Below are positions 40,040 through 49,651 of a stretch of 64,000 bases of DNA, piece after piece. The stretch spans positions 26,447,105-26,511,104 of the forward strand of contig JALIRH010000006.1 of NCBI GenBank assembly GCA_023055505.1. The letters run 5' to 3'. Position 1 is the stretch's first letter; each line of letters opens with the position of its first letter. Position numbers and translations under genes: made by a program. Below the pieces are notes generated by a model. It was not told the DNA's origin, ran no database searches, and saw only the letters and a list, made by a program, of their open reading frames with translations. The DNA is from Callipepla californica brunnescens. Taxonomy: Eukaryota; Chordata; Aves; Galliformes; Odontophoridae.

Positions 40040-40354
40040 GGAAAGAGAGAAAGTGAGAGGGCGAAAAAGAGGTGAGGGAGGAGAGAGAGAGACAGGCAGA
40101 AAGAGAAAAGAAAAAGAAAAAAAGATTGAAAGAGGGGGGGGGAGAAAGAGAGAAAGAAAGAGAGAGAGAAAGAGAGAAAAAAGAGAATGAAAGAAGAAGA
40201 GAAAAGAAAAAAGAAAAGAAAAGAAAAGAAAAGAAAAGAAAAGAAAAGAAAAGAAAAGAAAAGAAAAGAAAAGAAAAGAAAAGAAAAGAAAAGAAAAGAA
40301 AAGAAAAGAAAAGAAAAGAAAAGAAAAGAAAAGAAAAGAAAAGAAAAGAAAAGA
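40040..40354. repeat. GA-rich and (GAAAA)n polypurine microsatellite
   Basis: Irregular GAGA/GAAA sequence (40040-40211) leads into a perfect GAAAA tract of about 28 units (40212-40354). It is the same pentamer, in the same strand orientation, as at 39131-39249. Confidence 0.96.
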
Positions 40355-41437
40355 TAATTAGCTAATCTTTCTACTTGTGAAATGGATTTATTTGCCATCA
40401 CAAGTAATTAAATATGAAGCGCATCAAAGCACGCTGAAAGTGCTGAGGTTTCGTGGAGGAATTAGCCGCCTGTTTGAAATTAACACTAATATGGCTCCTA
40501 TACCAACAGCCCCTCCGTAGGCAGCATCTCCTTCCATCACTAAACGTGTTTGATAGCTGCAGGTTTCAGAAGGCAGTGTGTGTGCGTGTCCGTGCGTGTG
40601 CACCACGTCCACTTTCACACGCAAAGAACAGCCGTACACCTTTTCAAATTCTGAGGCAGATATAAAAAGCTTTCTCTCGCATTTTTTTGCTAAATGATAC
40701 TGAAGATCACGAGACAAATCAGCTCCTGCTGAAAACTGTACTATCAGCTGCACGTCCTGAGTTCATCAATTTCAGAATCGATTTGTAAGAAAGAAAGAAA
40801 GACTTCACTGTTGGTCTTTTATTTTAAAACCTCGAATTTGCATTCACTTCAGATATTCTTACAGGGTTATGTGATTGGTACTCAGCGGGAAGAAAATTAG
40901 ATTGGGAATCCCTAGTGATTTTCAGACTGATGCCATGGGCTGTGGGTAGCACCTCTATCTGTTTATCCGCACGATGTACGCCTGCACTGTCATTATCAAA
41001 ACACAGTGCACAGTGCCAACCTTTCCACCTCTGAAAATACCTGCGTTCAAAGTCAAATGAAGGCTGAATTCACTCCTGTCTGGAAAAGTTCGGTGAGAAC
41101 TTTTGTTCCAACGCCGTTCAGAATTAACACATGACGACGTAGCAAAGCACCTACTTGCAATGAGTAGGTTTGCAGGAATAGGCGTATTCACAGCTCATCG
41201 AAATTGCTTGTGAGCCTAGCGTGCGGTGCGGTGCACACGCAGGTGTCCGCAGAGCTCCGAGTGCCTCCCGCCTCCCCCAGCGGACCCTTCTGTCGGGGAC
41301 CTGCTCTGGTGGGCTCACGGGGAGCTCCCCACTACCTGCAGGCGGGCAGCGGGACTGATAACACGGGCACCGGGAACGCGAGACATCGTTTTTAAATGCC
41401 GCAAGACCTTCCGGAAAATATTAATAACCGTCCGCAA

Positions 41438-41468
<31 letters not shown>

Positions 41469-41844
41469 TATGGAAACCACCCAGGGATGGAGAGCTCGCA
41501 GCTAGCGAAGTACAGAGCTTGCCCTCCTGAAAACCTGCGTCCTCCCGCCTGAGCACCGCCCTTAATTTCCTGGAGAGCCGCTGCTCTGCCGCTCCCCGTT
41601 GCCGGTGCCGCCGTCCGCGCTGTCCCGCTCCTGGGGGCGGCCCGGGGCCGGAGCGCGGGCACAGACGGGCGGCCCCGGGGCTGGAAGCGCACTCTGCCTC
41701 GCTCCTTCTGGCAGGCTGCGTGCACCTTCAAACAGGAGGCAATTGATTAGTCTCAGCTTCTCCTCCCGGCAGAGATCCGATACTTTGCTTGGGATCAAAC
41801 GAACCCGAGACTAAAGGAGGGGGTCGGTGGGCAGGAAAGAATAA
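40355..41844. other. Complex intergenic stretch, possible regulatory DNA
   Basis: High-complexity sequence with homeodomain-like AAGTAATTAAAT, a TCF-like ATCAAAG (40423-40429), rising GC and CpG after 41.2 kb, and a TA/CA microsatellite at 41438-41470. No protein is recognised. It is a candidate for conserved non-coding DNA of the TWIST1 landscape, which needs alignment to confirm. Confidence 0.45.
41438..41470. repeat. (TA)n(CA)n microsatellite
   Basis: About 12 TA units followed by four CA units inside otherwise GC-rich sequence. Confidence 0.93.
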
Positions 41845-42038
41845 AGGGGAAAAATAATAAGAAAAAAGAAGAAAGAGATGAATATAGAGGAAAAGATGGA
41901 GAAAGAGATGGAGAAAGGAAGGGAGAGAGAGAGAAAGTAGGAAAGAAGGAAAGAAAAGAAGGAAAGAAAAGAAGGAAAGAAAAGAAGGACAGGAAAGAAA
42001 GAAGGAAAGAAGGAAAGAAGGAAAGAAGGAAAGAAGGA

Positions 42039-42134
<96 letters not shown>

Positions 42135-42256
42135 GAAAAGAAGGAAAAAGAAAGAAAGAAAAAAGAGAAGGAGAAAAAGAAGGGGAAAAGGTGAAGGCAG
42201 GAAGGCAGGAAGGAAGGAAGGAAGGAAGGAAGAGAGAGAGGGAGAGAGGGAGGAAA
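41845..42256. repeat. (GAAA)n / GGAAA polypurine microsatellite
   Basis: About 410 bp of almost pure purine. It runs through irregular GAGA and GGAAA units, a perfect GAAA core (about 42037-42132, ~24 units), then GGAA and GAGAG units. Long open frames in all minus-strand phases are artefacts of the repeat. Confidence 0.96.
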
Positions 42257-42455
42257 GGGTTTGATTCGTTGCACTGGAAGAACGTACAACGTTTGGATCG
42301 AACATTTGCATTTTCTTTCCAACAAGCAAACAATTTAAACGGAATACATGCATAAATACACACATGTATAAGACGGCAAGAAAGATTTACACTTGATTTT
42401 CCGAGAGCCGTTCTCTGCCCATATTTACAAGGCGGGGCTCCATTTGCAAGTTGTA

Positions 42456-42544
42456 CATCTGTTCCCTTCACGTGACGTTCTCACAAAGCTCCGACATCTG
42501 GTCAAAATAAACCTCCTTCAGGTACCTGCTTAACTTTTCACATG
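42456..42544. promoter_or_regulatory. E-box cluster, candidate enhancer
   Basis: Within 90 bp there are four CANNTG E-boxes: CATCTG (42456-42461), CACGTG (42469-42474), CATCTG (42495-42500) and CACATG (42539-42544). The palindromic CAGGTACCTG (42519-42528), which carries two ZEB/SNAIL-type half sites, lies among them. TWIST-family and other bHLH proteins bind CATNTG-type boxes, so auto- or cross-regulation is possible. This is motif reading only. Confidence 0.35.
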
Positions 42545-42550
42545 TCAAAA

Positions 42551-42600
42551 TCCCTTCCCCTCCGAAGATATCCCTTCCCCTCCGAAGATCTCCTTTCCCC
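42551..42600. repeat. 20-bp tandem repeat, 2.5 copies
   Basis: The unit TCCCTTCCCCTCCGAAGATA (42551-42570) is repeated with one change at 42571-42590 and then partly at 42591-42600. Confidence 0.9.
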
Positions 42601-42679
42601 CACGGCTGCAGTGTGCGGGTCGCTCCTTTCTTGACTGCTCGATTAATGACCCTGCCTCATCCATCCCAAACAGAACAAA

Positions 42680-45200
42680 GTCTCCCTAAAGATGAGGGGG
42701 GGGACCCCGGCCCTTCCCGACGCACCCCCCCCTCGCTCCAGGTCTCCTCGCTTTAGGAGCGCGCAGCGGATCCCGTCCCAGGGCAGCACTGAGCGTGGGG
42801 ATCTCCGCACGGCAGCGAGAGGGATGGCAGCAGCCCCCAAAACCCCGCAGTGTTGCTCCAACATTGGTAAAGGCAGATAACGAGCGCTTCATTATCCAAA
42901 CCCGATTCCGTTCTTTTTTCTCCCACTGTTAACTGCTGTCACAATCAGAGGGCTGTCGGTTTCCGCGCGGTTCGTCAGGGTCAGGGAGGATTTTCACAAC
43001 GTTGCTGTAAACGTAATGAGACACCTTTTTGAAAGCAGTGAGGAAGGGTCGCTCCCCACAAGAGCCCAAGCCCGGTGAGAGGGTTCAGCACTGCTAAGCG
43101 GGCAGAGATGGGGACGCGCGGGGCGGACGCACCGCTTTCCTCCCGCTTTCAATATCTGCTTTTGTTTTGCGTTTTGGTTCGGATTTTCAGACGGGTGCAA
43201 TTGTCACCGTTGTGTTTCCGCCGCTTTATTGTTCCCGTTCCGTAAAACCCTCAATCTCTGTCGCTGGTCTCTGTATACACCGCAGCCTGGTAGCTTTTAA
43301 AAAAGAAAAAGGGACTTTTGTACCCGTGATTGTAACCTGCTCCACCTTCCAGTGACCTGCCAAATGCTCCTGCGTATTTTATAGACATCTGGGAATTCCA
43401 TACATGCCTTAAACTCCAATTACACACCTTCTTCAAAGGACACGTGCTTTGATTTGCCAGGAACATTAAGTGGGCTGATGCCGAGAGGAGCTGGTACGCG
43501 AGTTAATGCGAAATACATCCTGTGCCATGTTTACCGCGGGCAGCTAACGTCAGTGCGGCAAATAAAACGAGTCCTGGTGGGACGTGGGTGCGGGAGCCTC
43601 TTTTTTCCCCTCAGCCACCCGCAACCCTCCGTGGGGTGGGTTTCCCCTCCCACCTCCCCAAGACGCCTGTCGATGGCGGAGGGCTTCGCTCCCCGCCGGG
43701 GCAGGTGAGGGCCGGGCCGTAGGAGCTGGGGAGGCCGTGCCGGGAGCGGAGACCCTTCCCCTCCCCGCAGCCCCTTCCCACTCCTCTGCGGAGCTCCGGA
43801 TCCCAGCGGTGGCTCTCGGCAGGCAGCAGGTGTCCGCGCTGCCGTGGCCGCAGGTGAGCCCCTCTCCCCCCCGCATCTTTCCTCGTCGTTTCCGTGATTT
43901 TTGTACCCTCCTCTCAACTCCCATCCCTCCCACCCCCCCCCCACCCCGACCGCGCAGTTTGTTTGTTTTGCTTAAAATTACAGATGCAGGGAAAACCGCC
44001 TGACATCATGGGAGCGGGACAAGCGTGCGCTTTGAAGGGCTCCTGGGCAGGACTTCAAGTGAAATCATACGCCTGGGAGGAACCCGATACCGGCCTGGAG
44101 AAAGCAGCGGGGCGGCCCCTGCCAAACCGAGGAATGCGCGAGGCCCGCGGCCGGCGCCCCTCGCCCCGCAGGAGGCGCAGCTCAGGGTCCCCCCCCCACC
44201 CCCATCCATCCCCTCTCTGCTCCCAGAGCTCCGGGTCCGGAGCGGAGAGCGCGGAGTGATGGGGCCGGAGCTCCTCTCTCCTCTCGGGTTGGCGTGCATG
44301 CGAGCAAGCGGGACGTAACGGTGCCTCGGAGTGAGAAAGTCCGTGAGGACTTCCAGAGTGAATTCGCTGATTGCGAGGGTGTGTAAAATTCCCAGAAGAC
44401 AAATTAATATCCATCCATATATATATATGTATTTTCCCCCCCTTTTAGGAAGCCTGACTCTGACTTAATCGCTTTTGGCTCAAGGTTTAGGAGCACCAGG
44501 CCTAGGCAATCCCCAGCTCCAATCCAGGAAAGGTCGCATTTGATATTTTTCAGTCGGGATTATCTCCTTTTAGTGACACGGAGGAGGTGTTCCTCAGCAG
44601 GGAGACAGCGATGGGAGCCGGCGGTGAGGAGGGGGGGACCCCAGGGCCGCGTGGGTCCCACGGACAGGAGCTGGGGATTTTCTCGCCCTCGTGTTGCTGC
44701 AAGCAGTCCGTTTGGAGTTCACCAAGCGGAGCTGCTCCGTGAGTCGCTCACGGCTTTACAAACGCGTCGGGATCCTCGCCCGTATCCCGCAGGTAACCAA
44801 CCCCGCGCGCAACACGCGTCGAGCATCCCTTTTCCCCGCTCTATTTCCCAACCTGCTTAATCCCAAACGAGCCGCTCTTCCTAAAGGAGCCCTTTCCATC
44901 CCTTGTGATTTTGTCCTCCAAAGAACGCTGAACCTCCCCTCTCCCTCCCTCCCCTCCAGCCCCCTCACATCCCCCAGCCCCGCTGCCCCTCCGCTCCCCC
45001 TGCGGCGGATTTCCGCGGCCGCGCATTACCTCCCGGCGGCGGCCCGCAGAGGGACGAGGGTTTCGGTGATGTGCGGAGCGGAGGGGCCGCGGGTGGAGGC
45101 ATTGCCCCCCCCAGGAGCTCACAGCGGGGCCGCGACCACCGCGGTCCCCATCCAATTTCCACGTCCTCTCTAATCCGGGCAGTACAAACAAGCGCTGCGG
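42680..45200. other. Large GC- and CpG-rich block without a recognised gene
   Basis: About 2.5 kb rich in G+C and CpG, beginning some 1 kb downstream of the TWIST1 poly(A) site. Open frames on both strands are numerous but overlap in all phases and match nothing I know, as expected of CpG-island sequence. Strong plus-strand splice-donor motifs (CAG|GTGAGG at 43704/43705, CAG|GTGAGC at 43853/43854, CAG|GTAACC at 44792/44793) would fit first exons of a non-coding transcript. Function is not established. Confidence 0.55.
43391..43453. promoter_or_regulatory. Candidate NF-kB / TCF-LEF / E-box element
   Basis: A perfect kappa-B palindrome GGGAATTCC (43391-43399) lies 34 bp from an imperfect palindrome, TCAAAGGACACGTGCTTTGA (43433-43452). 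In the palindrome two TCF/LEF core sites face each other around a CACGTG E-box. CCAATTACAC (homeodomain-like) lies between them. NF-kB and Wnt/TCF are both established upstream regulators of Twist genes, so a TWIST1 enhancer is plausible; occupancy is inference. Confidence 0.4.
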
Positions 45201-45228
45201 GCTCTCTACTGTAAACACTGCTCGCTGG

Positions 45229-45330
45229 CCTAAAATATGCGCGATATTAAATTCATAATACTGTTATGTCAGCAATAGAAGGTAATACGGGGATATGGAA
45301 ACAAAAACATTCAGGCAATAAAGTCAACTG
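45229..45330. promoter_or_regulatory. AT-rich islet in CpG-rich sequence, candidate conserved element
   Basis: About 100 bp with homeodomain-like and FOX-like words (ATATTAAATTCATAATAC, AGGTAATAC, CAGGCAATAAAG) sits sharply bounded inside GC-rich DNA about 0.9 kb from the TWIST1 3' end. Such islets are often conserved non-coding elements. No alignment was possible. Confidence 0.3.
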
Positions 45331-46179
45331 AACCTGGGCTACGCAAACAGGCTCCGCTTTGAACAAACTCCCCATCCTCCTTGCCCTGGACACCGGCTGA
45401 GTCCCGGCGGCCCGACCCCGGCTCCGCGGGGGCTCTGAGCACCCCTGCAGCCTCCGCGGAGGGGCGGAGAGGGGGATCGGGACACAGGGAAACGAGAGAG
45501 GGACAGCAGAGGAGGAATCAGCTGCGGGTGCTAAGGGCTGGGGATGGTTTTCTCTCCCTCTCTCTCTCTTTTTTTTTTTTTTTTATGTTGTTTGAGAATC
45601 TTCCCCTTTTCACCTTCCTCCTGAGCCCTCAGGTCTGGAGATTTCCTCTCTTAACACCGGGGTCTCGCCGCGCCCTACGTGTAGAAGAGAAGAGGGCGGG
45701 TTAGCGCATCCCCGTGCGTTGCACAACGAGAACGTGATCGCTGCTCTATATATTATATGGAAGACCCTAGAGAGCAGAGCAGTCAGACATCACTTCCACC
45801 GGAAAACTCCACTCGCTAGGCACTTCCCTATTGCAAACTCACTTTCTCTTTGCCTGCAAATGGACGGATCCCTGCTTAAAACCGATGCCTCTTGCTAAAA
45901 GATACGGGCAAAGCTGCGTGGGGATGGGCTCCTGCCTCCCACCTGGGGTACGGGCAGGGAGAAGGGAGCCCACCGTGCCCCGAAGCCTCGGTGCGGAATA
46001 ATAAAGCTGTCCCAATAAATAAAGCGCCTGTGTCTGTCAGTAGCCGGTTTATTTTCGTTTTTCGCCTGGTTTGTTTATACTGTGCCCCCTCTCTCTTGGG
46101 TGCCTTTAAGCCCAACAAGCGGGTGTTTATCTCCAGCTCCCAGCCGGAGTTCTGAGAGAGACCAAACCTGAAGGTTGTT

Positions 46180-46974
46180 AAAATTTCAATCATATTTCTT
46201 TATTGCAGAAAAATAATATACAATGATATTTACAAAACAATCATAAAAATAGGAATGCATTTAGACACCGGATCTATTTGCATTTTAACATGGGTCATCA
46301 ATAAATAAATAAAATGTTTATTTTTTTTTTCTCAGAGGAAAAATAATAATAATAAAAAAAAGTTAGGAACCGGGTATATAACAGCTCGAGCCCAGCTTAT
46401 TCCCCCCTAAACAAAAAAATGTTTTCATCTCTACAGGGATACTTTGGTTGGGTGCTTGCTTTCATTCAAGAATGAAGTAAAGTCCACAATAACGTATTTC
46501 CTCTCCTCAGTGGCTCATAGGCACGACCTCTTGGGAATGCATGCATTAAAAAAAAAAAAAAAAGCCCAAAAAACAGCAACAACCAGAAAAAAAAGAAAAA
46601 GAAAAAAAAAAAAACAACCTCAAAACAGGCAAATAAAAACAAAATAAAGGATAGATTCCAACATTCTTCGTCAAAAATAAAAAAAATAAAATAAAAATAA
46701 TAATAATAATAATAAAAAAAAATGGAACGCTTCAGACTTCTATCAGAATGCAGAGATGTGTGGATTGTACCGACGCCCACCGGGTAGGCACTGTCCAAGC
46801 CCTCGGCTCTTTCTCTTTCCTTAAGTGCTCCCCACGCCCTGCTTTCACTTTGGATGCTGCTCTTTTTATTTCCAAGAAATCCTTGGCACTTTTTTTTTTT
46901 TTTTTTTTTAGACAAGAACAACAACACAACACGGTATCCAACTTCAGAGTCTCTAGATTGTCCATTTTCTCCTT
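46180..46974 (-). other. TWIST1: TWIST1 exon 2 (3' UTR)
   Basis: On the minus strand the exon starts after GTTCCCACAG with AAGGAGAAAATGGACAATCT, which is the start of TWIST1 exon 2. Segments I recognise from the mammalian TWIST1 3' UTR follow in order: TTCTGATAGAAGTCTGAA, GACGAAGAATGTT, a long A/T simple stretch, AATGCATGCATTC with AAGAGGTCGTGCC, and near the end ATGCAAATAGATCCGGTGTC and TTTTATGATTGTTTTGTAAA. The poly(A) signal is at 46199-46204. The exon is entirely non-coding. Confidence 0.9.
46199..46204 (-). terminator. TWIST1: TWIST1 poly(A) signal AATAAA
   Basis: AATAAA on the minus strand, in the context CTGCAATAAAGAAATATG, closely matches the terminal poly(A) signal context of mammalian TWIST1. 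Cleavage is expected 10-30 nt further on, near 46175-46190. Confidence 0.88.
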
Positions 46975-47510
46975 CTGTGGGAACAATGTAATCTGCAAAA
47001 ACCCAGAGAGGGCGGAAAACTCGTTACTGACAATGAAAGGTGCATGCAGAGCCCTCTACACCTCTCTGTCTCCGCAAACACACGCACGGTGCGTGCCTAA
47101 AGGATGAGAGCCGCACGCCCGTGCTGTGCCCGCGATACATTCGCTCCGGGACGCCCCACGGCCGCTGGGGCTGCGTGGAACTCTCCGTGGGCCCCGCGTG
47201 GGTCCCCGCCCGAACACTCGCGGCCGAGAGCCGCCCGCAGCCCCGCGGCGCAGCGTTCAGGCCGCACCCGCCCCGCGTCCCCGCCCGCAGCCCACCCACC
47301 CCCGCGGCAGCTCCCCGCCGCGCGTGGGACCTCCACGTGAGACGGCAGCCCCGCAGCCCCACGTCGAGGCCCCGTTCTCCCCGCTGCGGGCCGGGCCCCG
47401 GGGGACGCGAAGGGTCCCCCCTCCCCTTCCCCTACCCCGCTCCCCCCACCCCCACTCTGGCGGCACGCGTGGCCGACTCACGACGCGGTTCCCGGGGGTC
47501 CCCGCCTTAC
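46975..47510 (-). other. TWIST1: TWIST1 intron (in the 3' UTR)
   Basis: The donor is CCCTAG|GTAAGG (exon ends at 47511) and the acceptor is CCCACAG|AAGG (exon 2 starts at 46974). The intron is 536 nt, the same size I recall for human TWIST1. It begins 44 nt after the stop codon, close enough that nonsense-mediated decay is not expected. Its exon-1-proximal half is strongly CpG-rich. Confidence 0.9.
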
Positions 47511-47554
47511 CTAGGGCTCCTGTCGGGGGGATGCGTGGGGGGGGACGCCGCCTG

Positions 47555-48125
47555 CTAGTGGGATGCGGACATGGACCAGGCGCCCTCCATTCTCCACACC
47601 GAGAAGGCGTAGCTGAGCCGCTCGTGGGCCACATAGCTGCAGCTTGCCATCTTGGAGTCCAGCTCGTCGCTCTGTAAGACCTGGTAGAGGAAGTCGATGT
47701 ACCTGGCCGCCAGCTTGAGGGTCTGGATCTTGCTCAGCTTGTCCGAGGGCAGCGTGGGGATGATCTTCCGCAGCGCGGCGAAAGCTTCGTTCAGGGACTG
47801 CGTGCGCTGCCTCTCCCGCACGTTGGCCATGACCCGCTGGGTCTGCAGCTCCTCGTAGGACTGCGGGCTGCCGCCGCCGCTGCTGCTGCCTCCGCCGCCT
47901 CCTCCCGCTCCCGCCCCGCACTTCTTGCCTCGCTTGCCTTGCGCCGGGCTGCAGGGCTCGTCCGCGGCCCCGACGGCGGCCCCGGCGCTGCGCCGGCTGG
48001 AGCGGCGCTTGCGGCCCCCCCCTCTTGGCGCTGGGCAGCTGCTGCCGGTCCGGCTCCTCTTCGCTGTTGCTCAAGCTGTCGTCGGCGGGGGAGACTGGCG
48101 AGTTTGACTCGTCCTGCTGCATCAT
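47555..48125 (-). CDS. TWIST1: TWIST1 bHLH transcription factor, frame broken by +1 base
   Basis: A basic helix-loop-helix factor that dimerises with E proteins or HAND2 and binds E-boxes. It acts in neural-crest, cranial-suture and limb mesenchyme and in EMT. Translation starts at a double ATG (48125) with [18 protein letters not shown] and an acidic segment, [11 protein letters not shown]. After KRGG (residue 37) the frame is lost: the C run at 48015-48022 has 8 bases where 7 keep the frame. With 7, the product is 189 aa. It has two nuclear-localisation clusters (RKRR near residue 38; GKRGKK), a glycine/serine-rich linker, [13 protein letters not shown], the bHLH at about residues 96-151 ([20 protein letters not shown] onward), and the C-terminal Twist box ([20 protein letters not shown]) to TAG at 47555. 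It is shorter than human TWIST1 (202 aa) mainly in the glycine tracts. Since both halves are perfectly conserved, I infer a sequencing error rather than a pseudogene. Confidence 0.95.
48015..48022 (-). other. TWIST1: Homopolymer C8 (G8 on coding strand) causing the TWIST1 frameshift
   Basis: On the coding strand the run reads AAGA, eight G, then CCGCAAG. Seven G would give Lys-Arg-Gly-Gly-Arg-Lys, the conserved TWIST1 sequence. Eight G shifts the frame, and the shifted frame runs on to a stop at 47511-47513. Confidence 0.93.
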
Positions 48126-48410
48126 CTCTGGGGGGAGACGCGAGAAGCGGGCCGGGAGGGGGGGGAGGGCAGGGAGAAGAGGGGGGCACCTAACCCGCCA
48201 GCTCCCCCTTGAGCGGCTGCTTCGCTGGCCTGCGAGGAGAAGGAGGAGGAGGGAGGGAGGGATGGAGGGAGGACCTCACTTTGGGGGGAGGGGGGATGGC
48301 ATCGGGATCCAACAGGAGGAAAAAAAAAAATGCCGAGCAAAAAATAAATATATATATATATATATCCCTCCCGATCCCTCCTTGGAGCCCCTTCGAGGTG
48401 TCTGGGATTG
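48126..48410 (-). other. TWIST1: TWIST1 5' UTR
   Basis: Between the start codon and the predicted start site near 48405-48410. It contains a purine/pyrimidine-biased GC-rich part, an A-run and a (TA)n stretch (about 48349-48364), then CCCAGACACCTCG, which I recognise from the TWIST1 leader. The exact start site is inferred from the TATA position. Confidence 0.65.
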
Positions 48411-48525
48411 GGAGAAAGTTGAAGACTTGGAGGTTCTTATAGCTCCTGCTGGCGGAAAGTTTGGGGGCAGCAGTGTCATTGGCCTGACGTGGAGAGGAGG
48501 GACTTTTGCTGAGTTTTATAGGAAA
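48411..48525 (-). promoter_or_regulatory. TWIST1: TWIST1 core promoter
   Basis: On the minus strand, from upstream to downstream: TATAAA-containing CTATAAAACTCAG (48515-48520 for the core), TCCACGTCAGGCCAATGACA with a CCAAT box (48478-48482) and a TGACG-like half site, the CCCCAAACTTTCCGCC block, and the proximal TATAAGA (48435-48441). The order and wording match the human TWIST1 promoter as I recall it. The proximal TATA places transcription start about 25-30 nt on, near 48405-48410. Confidence 0.8.
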
Positions 48526-49607
48526 GTTTCCGCTTCCCCCCCTCCACGCCCTCCCCCGATTATTTTTTTCAAGCCATTCACAAGTGATCCGGCCTCCCCC
48601 CCCCCCCACGGCACACACACACCCCTATCCCAGCCCCTTTCTCCGCTTCCCTCTCCGCGCTTTCTCCCTCAGATTCCCTCGGTTCGCGCTGGGCTGTGGG
48701 GTACTGCTGGGGGTCGGGGAGGTGGCGGGGTGCCCGGTGTGGGGCGGCGGAAGGGGCTGAAAGCCGCTCGGTGCGTGCCCCGTAGGCTGCCCGCAGCACC
48801 GGGGCACTGATCCCCTCCCTCGGACGTTTCCCTCTGCAACGGGCACGTCTCGCTGCGAGAGGGGGAGGAACGGGAAAGTCTCCGCGGAGGAGCATCCCGG
48901 CACATCCTGGTTGCGTCCCGCTCCCGTCTCCGACCCCCCTCCGAGTCCGGCTTGCTGAGACGGCCGCATATTTCTGGGCCGGGAAGAGGGAACGGGACAG
49001 CCCCGTCCTGTCAGACTGCTCTCAGAGAAAGCCATACGCAGGGGTGGAAGCGGCGGGGAAGCTCAGCACTGCTTTCGGACACAGGCATTAGTCACTGAGC
49101 TTGTCTTAGGAGGAGCGGGATCCACATCCTGGTAGCCTAGTCTGGCACTGCTGTGATGGACCCTTTGCCAGCTCCCCTCACCTGCTTACCGTACACTTCA
49201 GTTTGCTGTCCTCGAAGGCATCCGATGCTGTTCCTGGGAACCGGGCTTATTTATTTTCCATCATATTAGTAGGCAAAGAAATTTCTCCCCATCCCCTGCC
49301 TTTGTGTCTCCGACCCGGCTTGCTGGCAGCACCGAGCAGGTGGTGTGGCTTTTTAACAACAGCTCAGCTTCGAAAGGGGAAAGCGTACAAGAGAAGGGCA
49401 GAGGCTGCCGGCCAGAAGTAGCCACAGCCGTGCACTGTTGGTCCTCCCTGCGAGGGCACCTCACAGCCAAGCTCACGGTTGGGGCACCCCAACAGCAGTG
49501 CTGAGGCTGTGCTCCCTGGCAGCAACTGAGGTGGGAGCATGGAGAGGACTAAGTAGTAAGTAATGGGGAGTGCTATGGCTGAGGGTAAGGGAAAAATACC
49601 GGGGCAA

Positions 49608-49651
<44 letters not shown>

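Larger units (their letters stand above)
47080..48330. other. TWIST1: TWIST1 CpG island
   Basis: Dense CpG over the coding exon, most of the intron and the 5' UTR. This is typical for a developmental transcription-factor gene regulated by Polycomb. Overlapping open frames on the plus strand here are shadows. Confidence 0.75.

Noticed and set aside
39832..40401. 189-codon minus-strand open frame
   Set aside because: Most of it is the GAAAA array read in reverse.
41728..42471. 247-codon and other long minus-strand frames
   Set aside because: Translations of the GAAA/GGAAA array.
47040..47677. Plus-strand frames of 172 and 183 codons over the TWIST1 intron and exon
   Set aside because: CpG-island shadows of TWIST1; low-complexity Pro/Arg/Ala-rich translations.
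47511..48125. 204-codon minus-strand frame as the TWIST1 product
   Set aside because: After residue 37 it leaves the conserved TWIST1 frame because of the extra base, so its remainder is not a real protein.
48025..48810. 261-codon plus-strand frame antisense to TWIST1 exon 1 and promoter
   Set aside because: It is GC-rich shadow sequence opposite a known gene and promoter, with no recognisable domain.
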